64,000 bases of DNA from Simplicispira lacusdiani (GCF_003604195.1 NZ_QXGR01000004.1:1-64000); one strand, 5' to 3'; counted from the stretch's first letter, positions 1 through 10,638 are shown. The notes: generated from the letters alone by a model not told the origin. Translations and numbers: made by a program.

Positions 1-35
1 AAGTAGGTCATCGTCAGGCTCTTACAGCCCAGCAA

Positions 36-70
36 CGCCCCTCTCAGCAATGAGCGGGGCGTTTCTGCTT
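36..70 (+). terminator. Rho-independent terminator of a gene left of the window
   Basis: The arms at 36-46 and 51-61 form an 11-position stem with one mismatch around a GCAA tetraloop and are followed by TTTCTGCTTT. It must end transcription of a gene outside the window, since bases 1-224 hold no convincing coding region before the MerR gene. Confidence 0.75.
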
Positions 71-126
71 TGGGCGTTCGAAATCTGTCCGGTAAGGCTG
101 TTCATGGAGATTGGCTTGGGGTAGGA

Positions 127-142
127 TTTACGTTGACGTAAA
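127..142. promoter_or_regulatory. LiuR-type operator upstream of the regulator gene
   Basis: TTTACGTTGACGTAAA is a 16-bp palindrome of the form TTTACG-N4-CGTAAA. An element with identical half sites lies at 633-648, just before the next gene. Palindromes of this kind are known targets of the MerR-family regulator LiuR of branched-chain amino acid catabolism, so autoregulation of the adjacent regulator gene is likely. The arrangement is visible in the sequence; the assignment to LiuR is inferred. Confidence 0.75.
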
Positions 143-224
143 CGTCATCCTTGAAGCCATTGTAGGGATGATCGGGCTACAGGCCTGTCATCTGTGCAAC
201 TTTGCAACAAGCCCGCACGACACC

Positions 225-626
225 ATGGCCAGCACCACATACACCATCAGAGATCTCGCTAAAGAGTTCGACCTCACCACCCGCGCCATGCGCTTTTACG
301 AGGACATGGGTCTCCTGCAGCCCGAGCGCACCGGGCCAGGCGGGCGCACCCGTACCTACAGCCCGCGCGATCGCACGCGCTTGAAACTGACGCTGCGCGC
401 AAAGCGCCTGGGCCTGTCACTCACCGAGGCCAAGGAAATCATCGATCTCTACGATAGCCCGCGCGACACCAACGTGCAGCTACAGAAGTTCCTCAATGTG
501 CTCGAACAGCACCGCAGACAACTCGAAGAACAGATGGCCGATTTGCAGGCCAATCTGGATGAAGTCAAGGAGCATGAAAAAGAGGCGCGCGCCCTGCTGG
601 GCAAAGCAGGCAAAAATCCCGCATAA
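225..626 (+). CDS. liuR: MerR-family transcriptional regulator, LiuR-like
   Basis: A 133-residue regulator likely to control leucine/isovalerate degradation. The N-terminus holds the MerR winged helix-turn-helix (TIRDLAKEFDLTTRAMRFYE, residues 6-25, then the wing with GLLQPERTG). The C-terminal half is a dimerisation coiled coil rich in Glu/Gln (about residues 85-125). It lacks the cysteines of metal-sensing MerR proteins, which fits an acyl-CoA-type effector. I chose the ATG at 225 because residues upstream of it, from a TTG at 111, do not resemble the family and would cover the operator at 127-142. It sits directly before the thioesterase and isovaleryl-CoA dehydrogenase genes, with matching palindromes on both sides. 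Confidence 0.85.
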   Translation: MASTTYTIRDLAKEFDLTTRAMRFYEDMGLLQPERTGPGGRTRTYSPRDRTRLKLTLRAKRLGLSLTEAKEIIDLYDSPRDTNVQLQKFLNVLEQHRRQLEEQMADLQANLDEVKEHEKEARALLGKAGKNPA

Positions 627-632
627 TTGACG

Positions 633-648
633 TTTACGTAAACGTAAA
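633..648. promoter_or_regulatory. LiuR-type operator in front of the thioesterase-ivd genes
   Basis: TTTACGTAAACGTAAA has the same half sites (TTTACG and CGTAAA, 4-bp spacer) as the element at 127-142. It lies between the liuR stop at 626 and the ATG at 661, so it is well placed to control the genes that follow. Around it the sequence extends into the perfect palindrome ACGTTTACGTAAACGT. Confidence 0.78.
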
Positions 649-660
649 TTAGGACGGCGC

Positions 661-1122
661 ATGAACACCCCCCGCTTGGAGCCTCGCGACCCCCACTTCG
701 CACAGCGCGTGCAAGAGAGTTTTGCGCGCCAAGGGGCCATGCAGACGCTCGGCGCACGGCTGGGCCTGTTGGAGCCTGGGGCGGTCGATATCGAGCTGGA
801 CTGGGCACAGGCGCTGACGCAGCAGCACGGTTTTCTGCATGCGGGCATGGTGGCTACGGCGCTTGACTCCGCCTGCGGTTACGCAGCCTTCACCCTCATG
901 CCCGCCGACGCGGCGGTGCTCACCATTGAATTCAAAATCAATCTGCTGGCGCCCGCTCAGGGCGAACACTTCCGCATGGAAGGGCGTGTGCTCAAGCCGG
1001 GCCGCACCATCACGGTGAGCGAGGGGCGCGCCTATGCGCTGTCCGGCGGGCAGGAAAAACTCGTGGCCACCATGGGCTGCACCCTGATGACCGTCACCGG
1101 CCGCCAGGAAATCAAGGGCTGA
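661..1122 (+). CDS. PaaI-family acyl-CoA thioesterase (hotdog fold)
   Basis: A 153-residue single hotdog-domain protein. The motif QQHGFLHAGMVATALDSACG (about residues 55-74) matches the helix and active-site loop of PaaI/YdiI-type thioesterases, including HGxxHxG followed by an acidic residue. Such enzymes hydrolyse acyl-CoA esters in the cytoplasm. The gene is first behind the LiuR-type operator, 36 bp before isovaleryl-CoA dehydrogenase, so it may relieve build-up of branched-chain acyl-CoA or free CoA during leucine degradation. Its substrate cannot be read from the sequence. Start: ATG with an upstream TAGGA. Confidence 0.8.
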   Translation: MNTPRLEPRDPHFAQRVQESFARQGAMQTLGARLGLLEPGAVDIELDWAQALTQQHGFLHAGMVATALDSACGYAAFTLMPADAAVLTIEFKINLLAPAQGEHFRMEGRVLKPGRTITVSEGRAYALSGGQEKLVATMGCTLMTVTGRQEIKG

Positions 1123-1158
1123 GAAGGCCCGCAACAACCACTCACACAGGAGAACACC

Positions 1159-2349
1159 ATGAGCATTCCCGCCAACATTCCGGGCCTTAACTTCCAGCTG
1201 GGCGAAGAGGTCGATGCCCTGCGCGACGCGGTGCGTGATTTCGCGCAGTCCGAGATCGCACCCCGCGCCGCGGAGATCGACCACAGCGACCAGTTCCCCA
1301 TGGATCTGTGGCGCAAGATGGGCGACCTGGGCGTGTTGGGCATCACGGTGTCCGAGGAGTACGGCGGCGCCAACATGGGCTACCTGGCGCACATGGTGGC
1401 CATGGAGGAAATCTCGCGCGCCTCGGCTTCGGTGGGCCTGAGCTACGGCGCGCACAGCAACCTTTGCGTGAACCAGATCAAGCGCAACGGCAACGACGAG
1501 CAGCGGAAAAAATACCTGCCCAAGCTGATCAGCGGCGAGCACGTGGGCGCGCTGGCCATGAGCGAGCCGGGCGCCGGCTCGGACGTCATCAGCATGAAGC
1601 TCAAGGCCGAGGACAAGGGCGGTTACTACCTGCTCAACGGCAGCAAGATGTGGATCACCAACGGCCCTGATGCCGACACCCTGGTGGTCTACGCCAAGAC
1701 CGAGCCCGAACTGGGCGCGCGCGGTGTCACGGCCTTCCTGATCGAGAAGGGCATGAAGGGCTTCTCCATCGCCCAGAAGCTCGACAAGCTGGGCATGCGC
1801 GGCAGCCACACGGGCGAACTGGTGTTCCAGGACGTGGAAGTGCCCGCGCAGAACGTGCTGGGTGGCGTGAACAACGGCGCCAAGGTGCTGATGAGCGGCC
1901 TGGACTACGAGCGCGCCGTGCTCACCGGCGGCCCGCTGGGCATCATGCAAGCCGTGATGGACAACGTGGTGCCCTACATCCACGACCGCAAGCAGTTCGG
2001 CCAGAGCATCGGCGAATTCCAGCTCATCCAGGGCAAGGTCGCCGACATGTACACCCTGCTGCAGGCGGGCCGCTCGTTCGCCTACACCGTGGCCAAGAAC
2101 CTCGACATGTTGGGCACCGAGCATGTGCGCCAGGTGCGCAAGGACTGCGCCAGCGTCATCCTGTGGTGCGCCGAGCAGGCCACGAAAATGGCGGGCGACG
2201 GCATCCAGATCTTCGGCGGCAACGGTTACATCAACGAGTACCCGCTGGGCCGTCTCTGGCGCGACGCCAAGCTGTACGAGATCGGCGCCGGCACCAGCGA
2301 AATCCGCCGTATGCTGATCGGCCGCGAACTGTTCGCCGAAACCTGCTGA
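1159..2349 (+). CDS. liuA: Isovaleryl-CoA dehydrogenase
   Basis: FAD-dependent oxidation of isovaleryl-CoA to 3-methylcrotonyl-CoA, step 3 of leucine breakdown, passing electrons to ETF. The 396-residue protein has the acyl-CoA dehydrogenase signature [11 protein letters not shown] (133-143). Glu251 in [14 protein letters not shown] is the catalytic base position specific to isovaleryl-CoA dehydrogenases, in contrast to the C-terminal Glu of most relatives. The C-terminal [20 protein letters not shown] block and [14 protein letters not shown] are also typical. It follows the LiuR-type operator and a thioesterase. The later pathway steps lie about 16 kb away (liuB, liuC, liuD, HMG-CoA lyase), so the locus is split. 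Confidence 0.93.
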   Translation: MSIPANIPGLNFQLGEEVDALRDAVRDFAQSEIAPRAAEIDHSDQFPMDLWRKMGDLGVLGITVSEEYGGANMGYLAHMVAMEEISRASASVGLSYGAHSNLCVNQIKRNGNDEQRKKYLPKLISGEHVGALAMSEPGAGSDVISMKLKAEDKGGYYLLNGSKMWITNGPDADTLVVYAKTEPELGARGVTAFLIEKGMKGFSIAQKLDKLGMRGSHTGELVFQDVEVPAQNVLGGVNNGAKVLMSGLDYERAVLTGGPLGIMQAVMDNVVPYIHDRKQFGQSIGEFQLIQGKVADMYTLLQAGRSFAYTVAKNLDMLGTEHVRQVRKDCASVILWCAEQATKMAGDGIQIFGGNGYINEYPLGRLWRDAKLYEIGAGTSEIRRMLIGRELFAETC

Positions 2350-2387
2350 CCACACCCTGTCCCCCAGCCACCACGAGGAAAGAAGCC

Positions 2388-3047
2388 ATGGCCACCGATT
2401 CGATTGATGACCTGTTCGTCCACAACCGTGAATGGGCCGCGCAGATGCAGCGCGACCGGCCTGGCTTCTTCACCCAACTGATGGCGCAGCAAAAGCCCAA
2501 GTACATGTGGGTGGGCTGCTCGGACAGCCGGGTGCCTGCCAACCAAATCACCGGGCTGGAGCCGGGCGAGGTCTTCGTGCACCGCAACGTGGCCAACGTG
2601 GTGGTGCCGACCGATCTCAACTGCCTCTCCACCATCCAGTACGCGGTGGACCAGCTGCAAATCGAGCACCTCATGGTCGTAGGCCATTACGGCTGTGGCG
2701 GCGTGCTGGCAGCGTTGCAGGACATCCGCGTGGGTCTGGCCGACAACTGGATCCGCCACGTCAAGGATGTGCGCGACCGCCACCGCGACCTCATCGCCTC
2801 GATCGCGCCAGAGTGGCGCCACGACGCGCTGTGCGAGCTCAACGCCATCGAGCAGGTGGTGAACATCGCGCACACCACCGTGATGCAGGATGCCTGGGCG
2901 CGCGGGCAGAAGGTGCATCTGCACGGCTGGTGCTACGGTCTCAAGGACGGCCTCATCAACAACCTGCACATGACGGTGGCCGGCAGCCAGGGCATCGACT
3001 CCCTCTACAAGGCCGCCGTGGCGGGGGTGGCCGCGGCGCGGCGCTAA
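2388..3047 (+). CDS. can: Beta-class carbonic anhydrase
   Basis: Interconverts CO2 and bicarbonate. The 219-residue protein has the beta-class zinc ligands Cys44 (in CSDSR, with the Asp46/Arg48 dyad), His100 and Cys103 (GHYGCGG). It starts at the ATG at 2388 behind a GAGGAAAGAAG ribosome binding site, 38 bp after liuA. Its place beside isovaleryl-CoA dehydrogenase makes sense because the next pathway enzyme, methylcrotonyl-CoA carboxylase (17977-19584 and 21651-23657), needs bicarbonate. Co-regulation by LiuR is plausible but not proven. Confidence 0.93.
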   Translation: MATDSIDDLFVHNREWAAQMQRDRPGFFTQLMAQQKPKYMWVGCSDSRVPANQITGLEPGEVFVHRNVANVVVPTDLNCLSTIQYAVDQLQIEHLMVVGHYGCGGVLAALQDIRVGLADNWIRHVKDVRDRHRDLIASIAPEWRHDALCELNAIEQVVNIAHTTVMQDAWARGQKVHLHGWCYGLKDGLINNLHMTVAGSQGIDSLYKAAVAGVAAARR

Positions 3048-3085
3048 AGTCAGGGGGCTCCCGTTCACACTGGACGCCCACGCCC

Positions 3086-4897
3086 ATGTTTCCACAGCGC
3101 CTTGATTCGCCCCAAGCCTACGACATCGCCAAGGCGATGATGGACGGGTTCAACCGCCATTACCGCCTGTTCCGCACTGAATCCGCGCGCGCCAAGCACC
3201 GCTTCGAGACCGCAGACTGGCACGGCCAGCAGCGCGCCCAGCGCGAGCGCATCGAGTTCTACGACCTGCGCGTCAAGGAATGCACGATGCGGCTGGAGAA
3301 GGAGTTCAAGGCCGGCCAGCAGCCCATGGACGTGTGGCACCAGGTCAAGCTGCACTACATCGGCCTGCTGGTGGACCACCACCAGCCCGAACTGGCCGAG
3401 ACCTTCTTCAACTCGGTCACCACCAAGATCCTGCACCGCACGCATTTCCACAACAACTTCATCTTCGTGCGGCCGGCGGTCAGCACCGAATACATCGAGA
3501 ACGAGGAGCCCGCCGCGCGCCCCACCTACCGCGCCTACTACCCTTCGCGCGAGAACCTGTTCGAGACGCTGCTGCGCATCGTGGACAACTTCCAGCTGCA
3601 GCGCGAGTTCGACGACCTGCCGCGCGACCTGCGCCATGTGCTCGGCGCCATGCAAGGGCGGCTGGACAAGGTGCGCCTGCGCGCCAACTTCCAGATCCAG
3701 GTGCTCTCCAGCCTGTTCTTTCGCAACAAGGGCGCCTACGTGGTGGGCAAGATCATCAACGGCTTCAACGAGGTGCCGTTCGCCCTGCCCATCCTGCACA
3801 ACGAGGCGGGCAAGCTCACCATCGACGCGGCGCTGTTCGGCGAGGACGACCTGCAGATGCTGTTCAGCTTCGCGCGCGCCTACTTCATGGTGGACATGGA
3901 GATCCCCAGCGCCTACGTGCAGTTCCTGCGCAGCCTCATGCCGCGCAAGCCGCGCGCCGAGATCTACAACGCCCTGGGCCTGGCCAAGCAGGGCAAGACG
4001 CTGTTCTACCGCGACTTTCTCTACCACCTCAAGCATTCCAGCGACCAGTTCCGCATCGCGCCCGGCATCAAGGGCATGGTGATGCTGGTGTTCGACCTGC
4101 CGAGCTTTCCCTTCGTGTTCAAGCTCATCAAGGACTACTTTCCGCACCAGAAGGAAACCACGCGCGAACAGATCAAGGGCAAGTACCTGCTGGTCAAGCA
4201 GCACGACCGCGTGGGCCGCATGGCCGATACGCTCGAATACAGCGAAGTCGCCTTTCCGCGCGACCGGTTTGACGATGCCTTGATCGCAGAGATCGAGAAA
4301 TTCGCGCCCAGCCAGCTCGAAATCAGCGACCGCGACGGTGACGGCCAGCAGGAGGTCATCATCAAGCACCTCTACATCGAGCGGCGCATGATCCCGCTCA
4401 ACATCTACCTGCAGGAGGCCTTCGACACCGGCCTCTCGGACGCGCGCGCGCGCCAGCAGATGGAGCGCAGCGTCATCGAGTACGGCAACGCCATCAAGGA
4501 CCTCGTGGCCGCCAACATCTTCCCCGGCGACATGCTCTGGAAGAACTTCGGCGTCACGCGCAACGGCAAGGTCGTGTTCTACGACTACGACGAGATTGAA
4601 TACCTCACCGACTGCAATTTCCGCCGCGTACCCACGCCGCGCAACGAGGAGGAAGAGATGAGCGGCGAGATCTGGTACACCGTCGGCCCGCGCGACGTCT
4701 TCCCCGAAACCTTCGGCCCCTTCCTGCTCGGCAACGATGCCGTGCGCGAGGTGTTCATGCAGCACCATGCCGACCTGCTCGGCGTGGAGTTCTGGCAGTC
4801 GCACAAGGAGCGCATCCTCGCGGGCCATGTGTACGACGTGTTCCCCTACGACGTCAGCCGCCGCTTCTCGCACGCCCACGAAGCCCAGGGCATCTGA
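3086..4897 (+). CDS. aceK: Isocitrate dehydrogenase kinase/phosphatase
   Basis: A bifunctional enzyme that phosphorylates and dephosphorylates isocitrate dehydrogenase, steering isocitrate between the TCA cycle and the glyoxylate shunt. At 603 residues it is slightly longer than the E. coli protein. Family features include the nucleotide-binding segment [20 protein letters not shown], the [13 protein letters not shown] block and [21 protein letters not shown] near the C-terminal third. ATG 3086 is preferred because the much longer open frame upstream overlaps the carbonic anhydrase gene out of frame. Isocitrate lyase and malate synthase are not in the window, so aceK is detached from the classical aceBAK order. 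Confidence 0.93.
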   Translation: MFPQRLDSPQAYDIAKAMMDGFNRHYRLFRTESARAKHRFETADWHGQQRAQRERIEFYDLRVKECTMRLEKEFKAGQQPMDVWHQVKLHYIGLLVDHHQPELAETFFNSVTTKILHRTHFHNNFIFVRPAVSTEYIENEEPAARPTYRAYYPSRENLFETLLRIVDNFQLQREFDDLPRDLRHVLGAMQGRLDKVRLRANFQIQVLSSLFFRNKGAYVVGKIINGFNEVPFALPILHNEAGKLTIDAALFGEDDLQMLFSFARAYFMVDMEIPSAYVQFLRSLMPRKPRAEIYNALGLAKQGKTLFYRDFLYHLKHSSDQFRIAPGIKGMVMLVFDLPSFPFVFKLIKDYFPHQKETTREQIKGKYLLVKQHDRVGRMADTLEYSEVAFPRDRFDDALIAEIEKFAPSQLEISDRDGDGQQEVIIKHLYIERRMIPLNIYLQEAFDTGLSDARARQQMERSVIEYGNAIKDLVAANIFPGDMLWKNFGVTRNGKVVFYDYDEIEYLTDCNFRRVPTPRNEEEEMSGEIWYTVGPRDVFPETFGPFLLGNDAVREVFMQHHADLLGVEFWQSHKERILAGHVYDVFPYDVSRRFSHAHEAQGI

Positions 4898-4933
4898 TTC
4901 CGTTTTCCCCTCATTTCACCTAGGAGATCTTCC

Positions 4934-6124
<1,191 letters not shown>

Positions 6125-6125
6125 T

Positions 6126-6190
6126 TGCTATCGAATTAGTAGCTTCTAGCGCTTTTATATAGGGTGCTGGAGGCCTATTTAATTCATATT
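6126..6190 (+). repeat. Family A dispersed repeat, copy 1
   Basis: An AT-richer block that begins two bases after the thiolase stop and ends at the start codon of the SDR gene. It carries the family landmarks GTAGCTTCTAGCGCTT and GCTGGAGGCCTATTT. TAGCGC pairs with GTGCTG (with wobble) across the middle. It forms the whole leader of the SDR gene, including the only purine-rich segment before its ATG. Confidence 0.8.
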
Positions 6191-6192
6191 CA

Positions 6193-6861
6193 ATGCCTAC
6201 TGTCCTGGTGATCGGCGCTTCGCGCGGCATCGGCCTGGAGCTGGCGCGCCAGTACGCCGCCGAGGGCTGCCGTGTCATCGCCACCGTGCGCGACGAGGCA
6301 GGCCGCGCGCGCGTGCAGGCGCTCGGCGCCCAGGCCCTGACCGTGGATGTGGCCAACCCCGCCAGCGTCAGCGGCCTGGCCTGGCAGCTCGACGGCGAGG
6401 AGATCGACGTCGCGCTCTACGTGGCCGGCGTGATGCGCCGCCCCGGCGCGCGCACGCCGCCCACGCAAACCGATTTCGACGCCGTGATGCACGCCAACGT
6501 GCTCGGCGCCATGCAGGCCATCCCGCAGGTCGCGCCGATGGTGGAGGCCGCGGGCGGCGTGTTCGCCTTCCTGTCCTCGTCCATGTCGCAGATCGGCAGC
6601 GTGGGCGAGAGCAGCGCCTGGCTCTACCGCGCCAGCAAGGCCGCGCTCAACATGGCCGTGGCGGCCGCGCAGCACGATTACCCGCGCGCGACGCTGGTCA
6701 CCATCGACCCCGGCTGGGTGCGCACCGACATGGGTGGCGAGCACGCGCCGCTCAGCGTGCAAGACAGCGTGCGCGGCATGCGCCACACCCTCGCCCACCT
6801 CACCCCCGCCGACAAGGGCCGGCTCTTGCACCACGACGGCCAGCGCGCCGCTCACTGGTGA
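6193..6861 (+). CDS. Short-chain dehydrogenase/reductase
   Basis: A 222-residue Rossmann-fold oxidoreductase. The NAD(P) motif GASRGIG is at residues 8-14, the catalytic YxxxK is in LYRASKAALN, and DPGWVRTDMGG follows at the usual place. Ser residues before the Tyr complete the triad. It resembles C-factor/SniffeR-type small SDRs, but the substrate is unknown. It lies between a thiolase and an acyl-CoA dehydrogenase (33-bp gap to the latter), suggesting acyl-CoA or related carbonyl metabolism. Its start codon directly follows a family A repeat, which provides the leader. Confidence 0.85.
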   Translation: MPTVLVIGASRGIGLELARQYAAEGCRVIATVRDEAGRARVQALGAQALTVDVANPASVSGLAWQLDGEEIDVALYVAGVMRRPGARTPPTQTDFDAVMHANVLGAMQAIPQVAPMVEAAGGVFAFLSSSMSQIGSVGESSAWLYRASKAALNMAVAAAQHDYPRATLVTIDPGWVRTDMGGEHAPLSVQDSVRGMRHTLAHLTPADKGRLLHHDGQRAAHW

Positions 6862-6893
6862 ACGCCCACTGAAACCACATTGACGGAGACCCC

Positions 6894-8024
6894 ATGCTGC
6901 TGACCCAAGACCAGGAAATGATCCGCGACGCCGTGCGCGCCTTCGCCCAGGAGCAACTGTGGCCCCACGCCGCGCGCTGGGACAAGGAACACCACTTCCC
7001 GCGCGACGCCCACCAGGGCCTGGCTGCCTTGGGCGCCTATGGCATCTGCGTGCCCGAAGACCTGGGCGGCGCTGGCCTGGACTACCTCACGCTGGCCCTG
7101 GTGCTCGAAGAGATCGCCGCCGGCGACGGCGGCACCAGCACGGCGATCAGCGTGACCAACTGCCCCGTCAACGCCATCCTCATGCGCTACGGCAACGCGC
7201 AGCAAAAGCGCGACTGGCTCACCAAGCTGGCGCAGGGCGAGATGCTCGGCGCCTTCTGCCTGACCGAGCCGCATGTCGGCTCCGATGCCTCGGCACTCAG
7301 GACGACGGCCGTGAAGCAGGGCGACGAATACGTGATCAACGGCGTCAAGCAGTTCATCACCAGCGGCAAGAACGGCCATGTGGCCATCGTCATCGCCGTC
7401 ACCGACAAGGGCGCGGGCAAGAAGGGCATGAGCGCCTTCCTCGTGCCCACCAGCAACCCCGGCTACGTGGTGGCGCGTCTGGAAGACAAGCTGGGCCAGC
7501 ACAGCAGCGACACGGCGCAGATCAACTTCGACAACTGCCGCATCCCGGCCGAGAACCTCATCGGCGCCGAGGGCGAGGGCTACAAGATCGCGCTGGGCGC
7601 CTTGGAGGGCGGGCGCATCGGCATCGCCGCGCAGAGCGTGGGCATGGCGCGCAGCGCGTTTGATGCGGCGCTGGCGTATTCCAAGGAGCGCGAGAGCTTT
7701 GGCACGCCCATCTTCAACCACCAGGCCGTGGGCTTCCGCCTGGCCGACTGCGCCACGCAGATCGAGGCCGCGCGCCAACTCATCTGGCACGCCGCCGCGC
7801 TGCGCGACGCGGGCCAGCCCTGCCTGAAAGAAGCCGCCATGGCCAAGCTCTTCGCCAGCGAGATGGCCGAGCGCGTCTGCAGCGCCGCCATCCAGACGCT
7901 GGGCGGCTACGGCGTGGTGAACGACTTCCCGGTCGAGCGCATCTACCGCGACGTGCGCGTGTGCCAAATTTACGAAGGCACGAGCGACGTGCAGAAGATC
8001 ATCATCCAGCGCGCGCTGGCGTGA
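6894..8024 (+). CDS. Acyl-CoA dehydrogenase
   Basis: A 376-residue flavoenzyme of the short/branched-chain acyl-CoA dehydrogenase type, distinct from LiuA. It has FCLTEPHVGSDASAL (signature 1) and the C-terminal IYEGTSDVQKIIIQR, in which Glu361 sits at the catalytic base position of short/medium-chain dehydrogenases. It would form enoyl-CoA and reduce ETF. Possible substrates include butyryl-, isobutyryl- or 2-methylbutyryl-CoA; sequence reading alone does not choose between them. It has an ATG start after GACGGAGACCCC. A structured family B repeat begins right after its stop codon and may act at the 3' end of the transcript. Confidence 0.88.
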   Translation: MLLTQDQEMIRDAVRAFAQEQLWPHAARWDKEHHFPRDAHQGLAALGAYGICVPEDLGGAGLDYLTLALVLEEIAAGDGGTSTAISVTNCPVNAILMRYGNAQQKRDWLTKLAQGEMLGAFCLTEPHVGSDASALRTTAVKQGDEYVINGVKQFITSGKNGHVAIVIAVTDKGAGKKGMSAFLVPTSNPGYVVARLEDKLGQHSSDTAQINFDNCRIPAENLIGAEGEGYKIALGALEGGRIGIAAQSVGMARSAFDAALAYSKERESFGTPIFNHQAVGFRLADCATQIEAARQLIWHAAALRDAGQPCLKEAAMAKLFASEMAERVCSAAIQTLGGYGVVNDFPVERIYRDVRVCQIYEGTSDVQKIIIQRALA

Positions 8025-8025
8025 G

Positions 8026-8160
8026 GAGAAGGGGGCAACCCCCTGAGGCGCTGCGCGCCTTCCCCCTTCTCTCTCGCCTCGCTGCGCGATGCGGGGAAGG
8101 GGAACGCCACCAGCGCGGCGGGGCGGCCCTTGCGCGGTGGCCGCCGGCCTGGGCCGCGCC
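8026..8160 (+). repeat. Family B structured repeat, copy 1
   Basis: It starts with GAGAAGGGGG (8026-8035), which pairs exactly with CCCCCTTCTC (8062-8071). Inside are AGGCGC-TGC-GCGCCT (8046-8060) and, further on, CCACC-A-GCGC (8107-8116) pairing with GCGC-GGTGG (8132-8140). The second copy at 51559-51674 keeps these helices with changed but still paired bases. It fills most of the 217-bp gap between the acyl-CoA dehydrogenase and PPK2 genes. No coding sequence is seen in it. Confidence 0.8.
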
Positions 8161-8241
8161 GTGGGTGCATGCACTGCGGATGGCTGGCTGTGGGCTGCGG
8201 TCGCACTGGTGCGCCTTGCACTCTGGTGACAGAATGTATCC

Positions 8242-9447
8242 ATGAGCGCCAAAGACACCGCACCGGCCGTTGATGCGACGGCCACCGATTCCCCTTCCAG
8301 CACCCCGGTCCGCCGCCGTGCGGCACGCGCCACGCCGCAGGCCGCCCGCCCGCGCGCCGCGCGCCGGGGCGACACCGCTCCCACGCTGACACCGTCCGCC
8401 GTGGCCCGCCATGTGCAGCGCGAGACCACGCAGGCCGCGCAAGGCAGCCAGTGGGCCGCCGTGCAGGACCTGGTGGCCAACACCGGCCTGCCGGCGCGCC
8501 AGCGTGCCTCGGCGCTGCGCGCGATGCTCGAAGGTGCCTCGCAGGACGACCGGGAGGTGCTGCGCCAGGCCCTGCTGGCCGGCGCCGCGCAGGAGGCCGG
8601 GTCCATCATCGGCAAGGGCCACCCCGACGACGAACTCGCGCAGGGCTGGCGCGACGGCGGCTATCCCTACAAGCACCTGATGCGCCGCGGTACCTACGAG
8701 GAGCAGAAGTACCTGCTGCAGGTGGAACTGCTCAAGCTCCAGGCCTGGGTCAAGGAGACCGGTCAGCGCGTGGTGATCCTGTTCGAGGGGCGCGACGCGG
8801 CCGGCAAGGGCGGCGCCATCAAGCGCTTCATGGAGCACCTGAACCCGCGCGGCGCGCGCGTGGTGGCGCTGGAAAAGCCCAGCGACGTCGAGCGCGGCCA
8901 GTGGTACTTCCAGCGCTACATCCAGCACCTGCCCACGGCCGGCGAGATCGCGCTGTTCGACCGCAGCTGGTACAACCGCGCGGGCGTGGAGCGCGTCATG
9001 GGCTTTTGCTCCGACGGCGAATACCACGAGTTCATGCGCCAGGCGCCCGAGTTCGAGCGCCACCTGGTGCGCAGCGGCGTGCACCTCATCAAGTTCTGGT
9101 TCTCGGTGAGCCGGGCCGAGCAGCGCCGCCGCTTCAAGGAGCGCGAGGTGCACCCGCTCAAGCAGTGGAAGCTCAGCCCCATCGACATGGCCTCGCTCGA
9201 CAAGTGGGAAGACTACACGCGCGCCAAGGAGGCCATGTTCTTCGACACCGACACGGCCGACGCGCCCTGGACCGTCATCAAGAGCGACTGCAAGAAGCGC
9301 GCGCGCCTCAACGCCATGCGCTACGTGCTGCACAAGCTGCCCTATGCCAAGAAGGCGGCCGACACCATCGGCAAGCTCGACCCGCTGATCGTGGGCCGGG
9401 CGCATGTGGTGTACGAGCGCGGCGAGAAGGCGGGCGCCCTTCTGTGA
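8242..9447 (+). CDS. ppk2: Polyphosphate kinase 2 family protein
   Basis: Transfers phosphate between polyphosphate and nucleotides. The catalytic core has the Walker A-like GRDAAGKGG (183-191), the Walker [12 protein letters not shown] (Asp240 onward) and the lid segment with [19 protein letters not shown]. The first 100 or so residues are an Ala/Arg/Pro-rich basic extension that is probably disordered, as in longer PPK2 members. Length is 401 residues. The ATG at 8242 is followed by low-complexity sequence, so a later start near the core cannot be ruled out. Whether it prefers ADP, GDP or AMP cannot be read off. The gene appears monocistronic. Confidence 0.88.
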   Translation: MSAKDTAPAVDATATDSPSSTPVRRRAARATPQAARPRAARRGDTAPTLTPSAVARHVQRETTQAAQGSQWAAVQDLVANTGLPARQRASALRAMLEGASQDDREVLRQALLAGAAQEAGSIIGKGHPDDELAQGWRDGGYPYKHLMRRGTYEEQKYLLQVELLKLQAWVKETGQRVVILFEGRDAAGKGGAIKRFMEHLNPRGARVVALEKPSDVERGQWYFQRYIQHLPTAGEIALFDRSWYNRAGVERVMGFCSDGEYHEFMRQAPEFERHLVRSGVHLIKFWFSVSRAEQRRRFKEREVHPLKQWKLSPIDMASLDKWEDYTRAKEAMFFDTDTADAPWTVIKSDCKKRARLNAMRYVLHKLPYAKKAADTIGKLDPLIVGRAHVVYERGEKAGALL

Positions 9448-9514
9448 GTGCCGGGCCGCCCGGGTGGCGGTTCTGGCGACAATGGCGGCTGCCTTGCTTC
9501 CGACACCCGCCTCC

Positions 9515-9922
9515 ATGACTTCACCCGCCGACCCCTGCCCCTGCGGCCGCACCGGCGACCGGGGCGTGCCCCGGTCCTACGCCGGATGCTGCGGCCGCTA
9601 CATCGACCACTGGGACGGCGCGCCCGCTCCCGACGCCGAAAGCCTCATGCGCTCGCGCTACACCGCCTTCGTGCGCGGGCACGCCGACTACCTGCGGGCC
9701 ACCTGGCACGCCAGCACGCGCCCGGCCGCGCTGGACCTGGACCCGGGCGCGCGCTGGCTCGGGCTGGAGGTGCGCGGCCACCAGGCCACCGGGCCGGAAC
9801 GGGCCGAGGTCGAATTCGTGGCGCGCTACCGCGTGGGCGGGCGCGCCGTGCGCCTGCATGAACGCAGCCGCTTCGTGCACGAGGCCGGGCGCTGGTACTA
9901 CGTCGATGGCGACATCCGATAG
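9515..9922 (+). CDS. YchJ-like SEC-C metal-binding protein
   Basis: A 135-residue protein of the UPF0225/YchJ family. The N-terminal SEC-C zinc motif is CPCG (residues 8-11) with CCG further on ([10 protein letters not shown]). The family core [12 protein letters not shown] is followed by an NTF2-like domain containing [17 protein letters not shown] at the C-terminus. The function is unknown; SEC-C motifs bind Zn and occur in SecA and chromatin-associated proteins. ATG 9515 was chosen because it places the SEC-C motif at the N-terminus as in relatives. A family A repeat begins about 6 bp after the stop. Confidence 0.83.
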   Translation: MTSPADPCPCGRTGDRGVPRSYAGCCGRYIDHWDGAPAPDAESLMRSRYTAFVRGHADYLRATWHASTRPAALDLDPGARWLGLEVRGHQATGPERAEVEFVARYRVGGRAVRLHERSRFVHEAGRWYYVDGDIR

Positions 9923-9927
9923 CAGGG

Positions 9928-9989
9928 TTTGAATGAAATCGGGCTTTGAGTCCCGCCCCATAAGCGCTAACAGCTATGAAATTTGAAGC
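9928..9989 (-). repeat. Family A dispersed repeat, copy 2 (reverse orientation)
   Basis: Read on the minus strand it shows TTTCATAGCTGTTAGCGCTT and ends in TTTCATTCAAA, the family signature. It spans the gap between the YchJ-like and HAD genes and runs into the HAD gene, so the HAD ATG at 9976 and its first codons (ATGAAATTTGAAGC) are repeat sequence. Confidence 0.8.
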
Positions 9990-10638
9990 AATCCTGTTCG
10001 ACTGCGACGGCGTGCTCGTCGACAGCGAACCCATCACCAACGGCGTGCTGTGCACCATGCTCAACGAAGCGGGCTGGGCGCTGTCGTCCGAGGAGTGCAT
10101 GCGCCTCTTCATCGGCAAGACGGTGCGCAGCGAGGCCGCGCGCATCGAGGCGCACACCGGCAAACCCCTCACCGACGCCTGGATGGCGGCGTTCTACGCC
10201 CGCCGCAATGCGCGGCTGGAAGCCGAGCTGCAGGCCATCGAGGGCGCGGTCGAGGCCGTGCGCGCCGTGCATGCGCGGCTCGGCGGGCGCATCGCCTGCG
10301 CCTCGGGGGCCGACCGTTTCAAGGTCGAGATGCAGCTGGAAAAGGTGGGCCTGGCGCCGTTCTTCGCGGGCCGCGTCTTCAGCGGCCACGAGATGCCGGC
10401 CACCAAGCCCGCGCCCGATGTCTACCTGGCGGCAGCCGCCGCCGTGGGCGTGCCACCCGCGCGCTGCCTGGTGGTGGAGGACACGGTGACCGGCGTTGCC
10501 GCGGGCGTGGCGGCGGGCGCCACCGTGGTGGGCTACAGCCCCTCGTCCGTGGGCCATGGCTCGCCCGAGGCGCTGCGCGCCGCCGGGGCCGTGCAGGTCA
10601 TGAAGCACATGGGCGAGTTGCCCGGGCTGCTGGGGTGA
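9976..10638 (+). CDS. HAD-superfamily phosphatase, beta-phosphoglucomutase-like
   Basis: A 220-residue HAD subfamily IA hydrolase. Motif I is LFDCDGVLVDSEP (residues 7-19, nucleophile Asp and acid/base Asp), motif II is the Ser in CASGAD, the motif III Lys lies in TKPAPDVYL, and motif IV is VVEDTVTGV. A helical cap follows motif I. It likely dephosphorylates a small sugar phosphate or nucleotide (YieH/GPH-like); the substrate is unknown. The start codon and first few codons lie in a family A repeat. It converges on the chemoreceptor gene with a short GC hairpin (10652-10667) between them. Confidence 0.87.
   Translation: MKFEAILFDCDGVLVDSEPITNGVLCTMLNEAGWALSSEECMRLFIGKTVRSEAARIEAHTGKPLTDAWMAAFYARRNARLEAELQAIEGAVEAVRAVHARLGGRIACASGADRFKVEMQLEKVGLAPFFAGRVFSGHEMPATKPAPDVYLAAAAAVGVPPARCLVVEDTVTGVAAGVAAGATVVGYSPSSVGHGSPEALRAAGAVQVMKHMGELPGLLG

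Noticed and set aside
111-224. Longer liuR starting at a TTG at 111
   Set aside because: The extra 38 residues do not look like a MerR N-terminus and would overlay the operator at 127-142.
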